6,368 nucleotides of DNA from DATLZB01 sp035574175. GTDB lineage: Bacteria; Pseudomonadota; Alphaproteobacteria; Rhizobiales; Hyphomicrobiaceae. The position numbers were made by a program, and so were the translations under genes. Positions 4,967 to 6,368 of this stretch are shown here, piece by piece; the stretch's first letter is position 1, and each line of letters opens with the position of its first letter. The DNA lies in NCBI GenBank assembly GCA_035574175.1, contig DATLZB010000025.1:1-6368 (forward strand), read 5' to 3'. Below the pieces are notes generated by a model. It was given only the letters and a program-made list of their open reading frames with translations. It had not been told where the DNA came from and did not search any database.

Positions 4967-6368
4967 CTAGGCGGCGCTCGCCTTCTTGGGCTTGATTTTC
5001 GTCTCGATCAGTTCGGCGATCACGCTGGCCGGGCTCGGTCGGCAGATATAGTAGCCTTGCATCTCCGTGCAGCCCTCCGCCCGCACCTGCTCGACCTGCT
5101 CCTTCGTCTCCACCCCTTCGGCGGTCGTCGCCATGCCGAGGCTCACCCCAAGTCTCGCCACCGATCGCACGATGGCGAGTGCATTGACGTTGGCGGCCGA
5201 GAGATCGCTGACAAAGCTCTTGTCGATCTTGATCTTGTCGAAGGGGAACTTGCGCAGGTTGGTCAGCGAGGAATACCCGGTGCCGAAATCGTCGAGAGCG
5301 ATGCGAACGCCGAGAGCACGCAGCTGATTGAGCGTCTTGAATGCAGCTTCGCCGTCCTCCAGCACGACCGACTCGGTGACTTCGATCTCGAGCCGCCTGG
5401 GTTCAAGGCCGCTGGCGGCGAGCGCACTCACCACCGAGCTGACAAGGTTGTGGCTCTTGAACTGAGCGACCGACACGTTAACTGAGACCTTGAGGTGCTC
5501 GGGCCAGCCGGCAGCCTCCGCACAGGCCTTGCGCAGCACCCACTCGCCGATCGGCACGATCAGACCCGTTTCCTCAGCGAGCGGAACGAACTCGGATGGA
5601 GAAAGCAGCCCCCGGCTCGGATGATTCCACCGCAAGAGTGCCTCGAAACCGCAGATTTCGTCGGCCTCCAGGTTGACGAGGGGCTGGTAGTAAAGCTCGA
5701 ATTCTCCGTTGCCGAGGGCCGCCCGCAACTCCTTTTCGAGCGCGCGTCGCGCCTGCATGCGCTGATCCATCTCCGGCTCGAAGAAGCAGTAGGTACCGCG
5801 ACCTGTCGATTTGGCGCGGTAAAGTGCTAGGTCCGCAGCCTTCAACAGCCGGTCTGGATCGGTGCCGTCGGTCGGCGCGAGCGCAATGCCGACACTGGTT
5901 CCGATCAATGCCTGGTGACCGTCGAGATCGTAAGGGGCGCCGATTTTCTCGATGATCCTCTTGGCAAGCGCCTCGGCCTCGCGTGCCGGATCGGTGACCC
6001 GTTGCAGGACTGCAAACTCGTCGCCGCCGAGACGCGCCACGGTATCACCCTCTCTGACGCAGCTCTTGAGGCGTTCGGCCACCGATTTGAGCAACGCGTC
6101 TCCGAACGCATGACCGAGCGTGTCGTTGGCCTCCTTGAAGCGGTCGAGGTCGAGCATCAGCATCGCCAGGCTGCGCTCTCCTCGCCGGCAGCCTGCCGCG
6201 GCCTCCTCCAGGCGTTGGCGCAGCAGCGCCCGGTTGGGAAGATCGGTCAGGGCATCGTGGTGCGCCAGATGTGCAACGCGGGCCTCGGCGCGGCGGATAT
6301 CGGTGACATCCTGATGCGTTGTGACCCAGCCCCCGTTCGGCAGCGGCCGCCGCGAAACCGAGATGATG
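4967..6368 (-). CDS. PAS-GGDEF-EAL cyclic-di-GMP turnover protein (N-terminus outside window)
   Basis: The last 466 residues of a signalling protein that makes and/or degrades cyclic di-GMP, the second messenger controlling motility and biofilm. The frame is open through the right edge, so the ATG at 6163 is internal. In order: the end of a PAS domain with its PAC segment (GGWVTTHQDVTDIRRAEARV, about fragment residues 12-31), a linker helix leading to HDALTDLPNR, a GGDEF domain, and an EAL domain. GGDEF is intact (codons 6014-6028), and the inhibitory site REGD lies five residues before it (6044-6055), so synthase activity with product inhibition is expected. The EAL motif (5636-5644, in FEALLRW) is intact, as are NVS, EVTES, LDDFGTGYSS, KIDK, TAEGVET and MQGYY, which carry the metal-binding and catalytic residues. 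Both activities therefore look possible; in many such proteins one dominates. Sensor domains and any membrane anchor would lie beyond the window. The C-terminus ends in a Lys/Ala-rich tail. Confidence 0.95.
   Translation of the reverse strand, partial: IISVSRRPLPNGGWVTTHQDVTDIRRAEARVAHLAHHDALTDLPNRALLRQRLEEAAAGCRRGERSLAMLMLDLDRFKEANDTLGHAFGDALLKSVAERLKSCVREGDTVARLGGDEFAVLQRVTDPAREAEALAKRIIEKIGAPYDLDGHQALIGTSVGIALAPTDGTDPDRLLKAADLALYRAKSTGRGTYCFFEPEMDQRMQARRALEKELRAALGNGEFELYYQPLVNLEADEICGFEALLRWNHPSRGLLSPSEFVPLAEETGLIVPIGEWVLRKACAEAAGWPEHLKVSVNVSVAQFKSHNLVSSVVSALAASGLEPRRLEIEVTESVVLEDGEAAFKTLNQLRALGVRIALDDFGTGYSSLTNLRKFPFDKIKIDKSFVSDLSAANVNALAIVRSVARLGVSLGMATTAEGVETKEQVEQVRAEGCTEMQGYYICRPSPASVIAELIETKIKPKKASAA
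4969..4987 (+). terminator. Possible weak terminator of pirin, inside the 3' end of the facing gene
   Basis: AGGCG and CGCCT form a 5-base stem with loop GCGCT, followed by TCTT and, a little further on, TTGATTTT. It begins 14 bases after the pirin stop and overlaps the last codons of the opposing gene. The stem is short and the T-rich part interrupted, so this is tentative. Confidence 0.22.

Noticed and set aside
1..6368. CRISPR array, insertion sequence, integrase, tRNA or toxin-antitoxin genes
   Set aside because: No regularly spaced repeats, terminal inverted repeats, transposase or integrase motifs, cloverleaf-like sequence or small paired genes were found on reading both strands.

Overview
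The window is GC-rich, densely coding DNA with strong GC bias in the codons. The gene types (RecJ, a PCuAC chaperone, pirin, a PAS-GGDEF-EAL protein) point to a Gram-negative proteobacterium, most likely an alphaproteobacterium. That placement is inferred from composition and protein style, not from a marker gene. I see no tRNA, rRNA, insertion sequence, CRISPR array, phage gene or attachment site. It reads as ordinary chromosomal DNA.

Layout, left to right. The 3' end of recJ (+) enters from the left edge. After a 140-base gap with a candidate promoter and a small dyad, two paralogous single-domain cupin genes follow (+), one base apart, each with a clear ribosome binding site. A 170-base convergent gap with a strong GC-rich hairpin separates them from an MFS transporter (-). 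Upstream of the transporter on the same strand is a periplasmic PCuAC-type copper chaperone with a signal peptide and a His-rich tail. Divergent from it is a pirin-family bicupin (+). Pirin converges, 12 bases apart, with the 3' end of a PAS-GGDEF-EAL gene (-) that runs off the right edge and has intact synthase, inhibitory-site and phosphodiesterase motifs.

How the genes may work together. The cupin pair almost certainly forms a two-gene operon. The second cupin has the complete metal-binding motif. The first has lost the canonical glutamate and gained a histidine, so the two may form a heteromeric enzyme or an enzyme with a regulatory partner; no substrate can be read from the sequence. The PCuAC protein and the transporter may be co-transcribed, but a functional link is not shown. 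The recJ, pirin and GGDEF-EAL genes look like independent neighbours. The cupin pair is the part most worth a second look. Nothing here amounts to clear evidence for a new multi-gene system.
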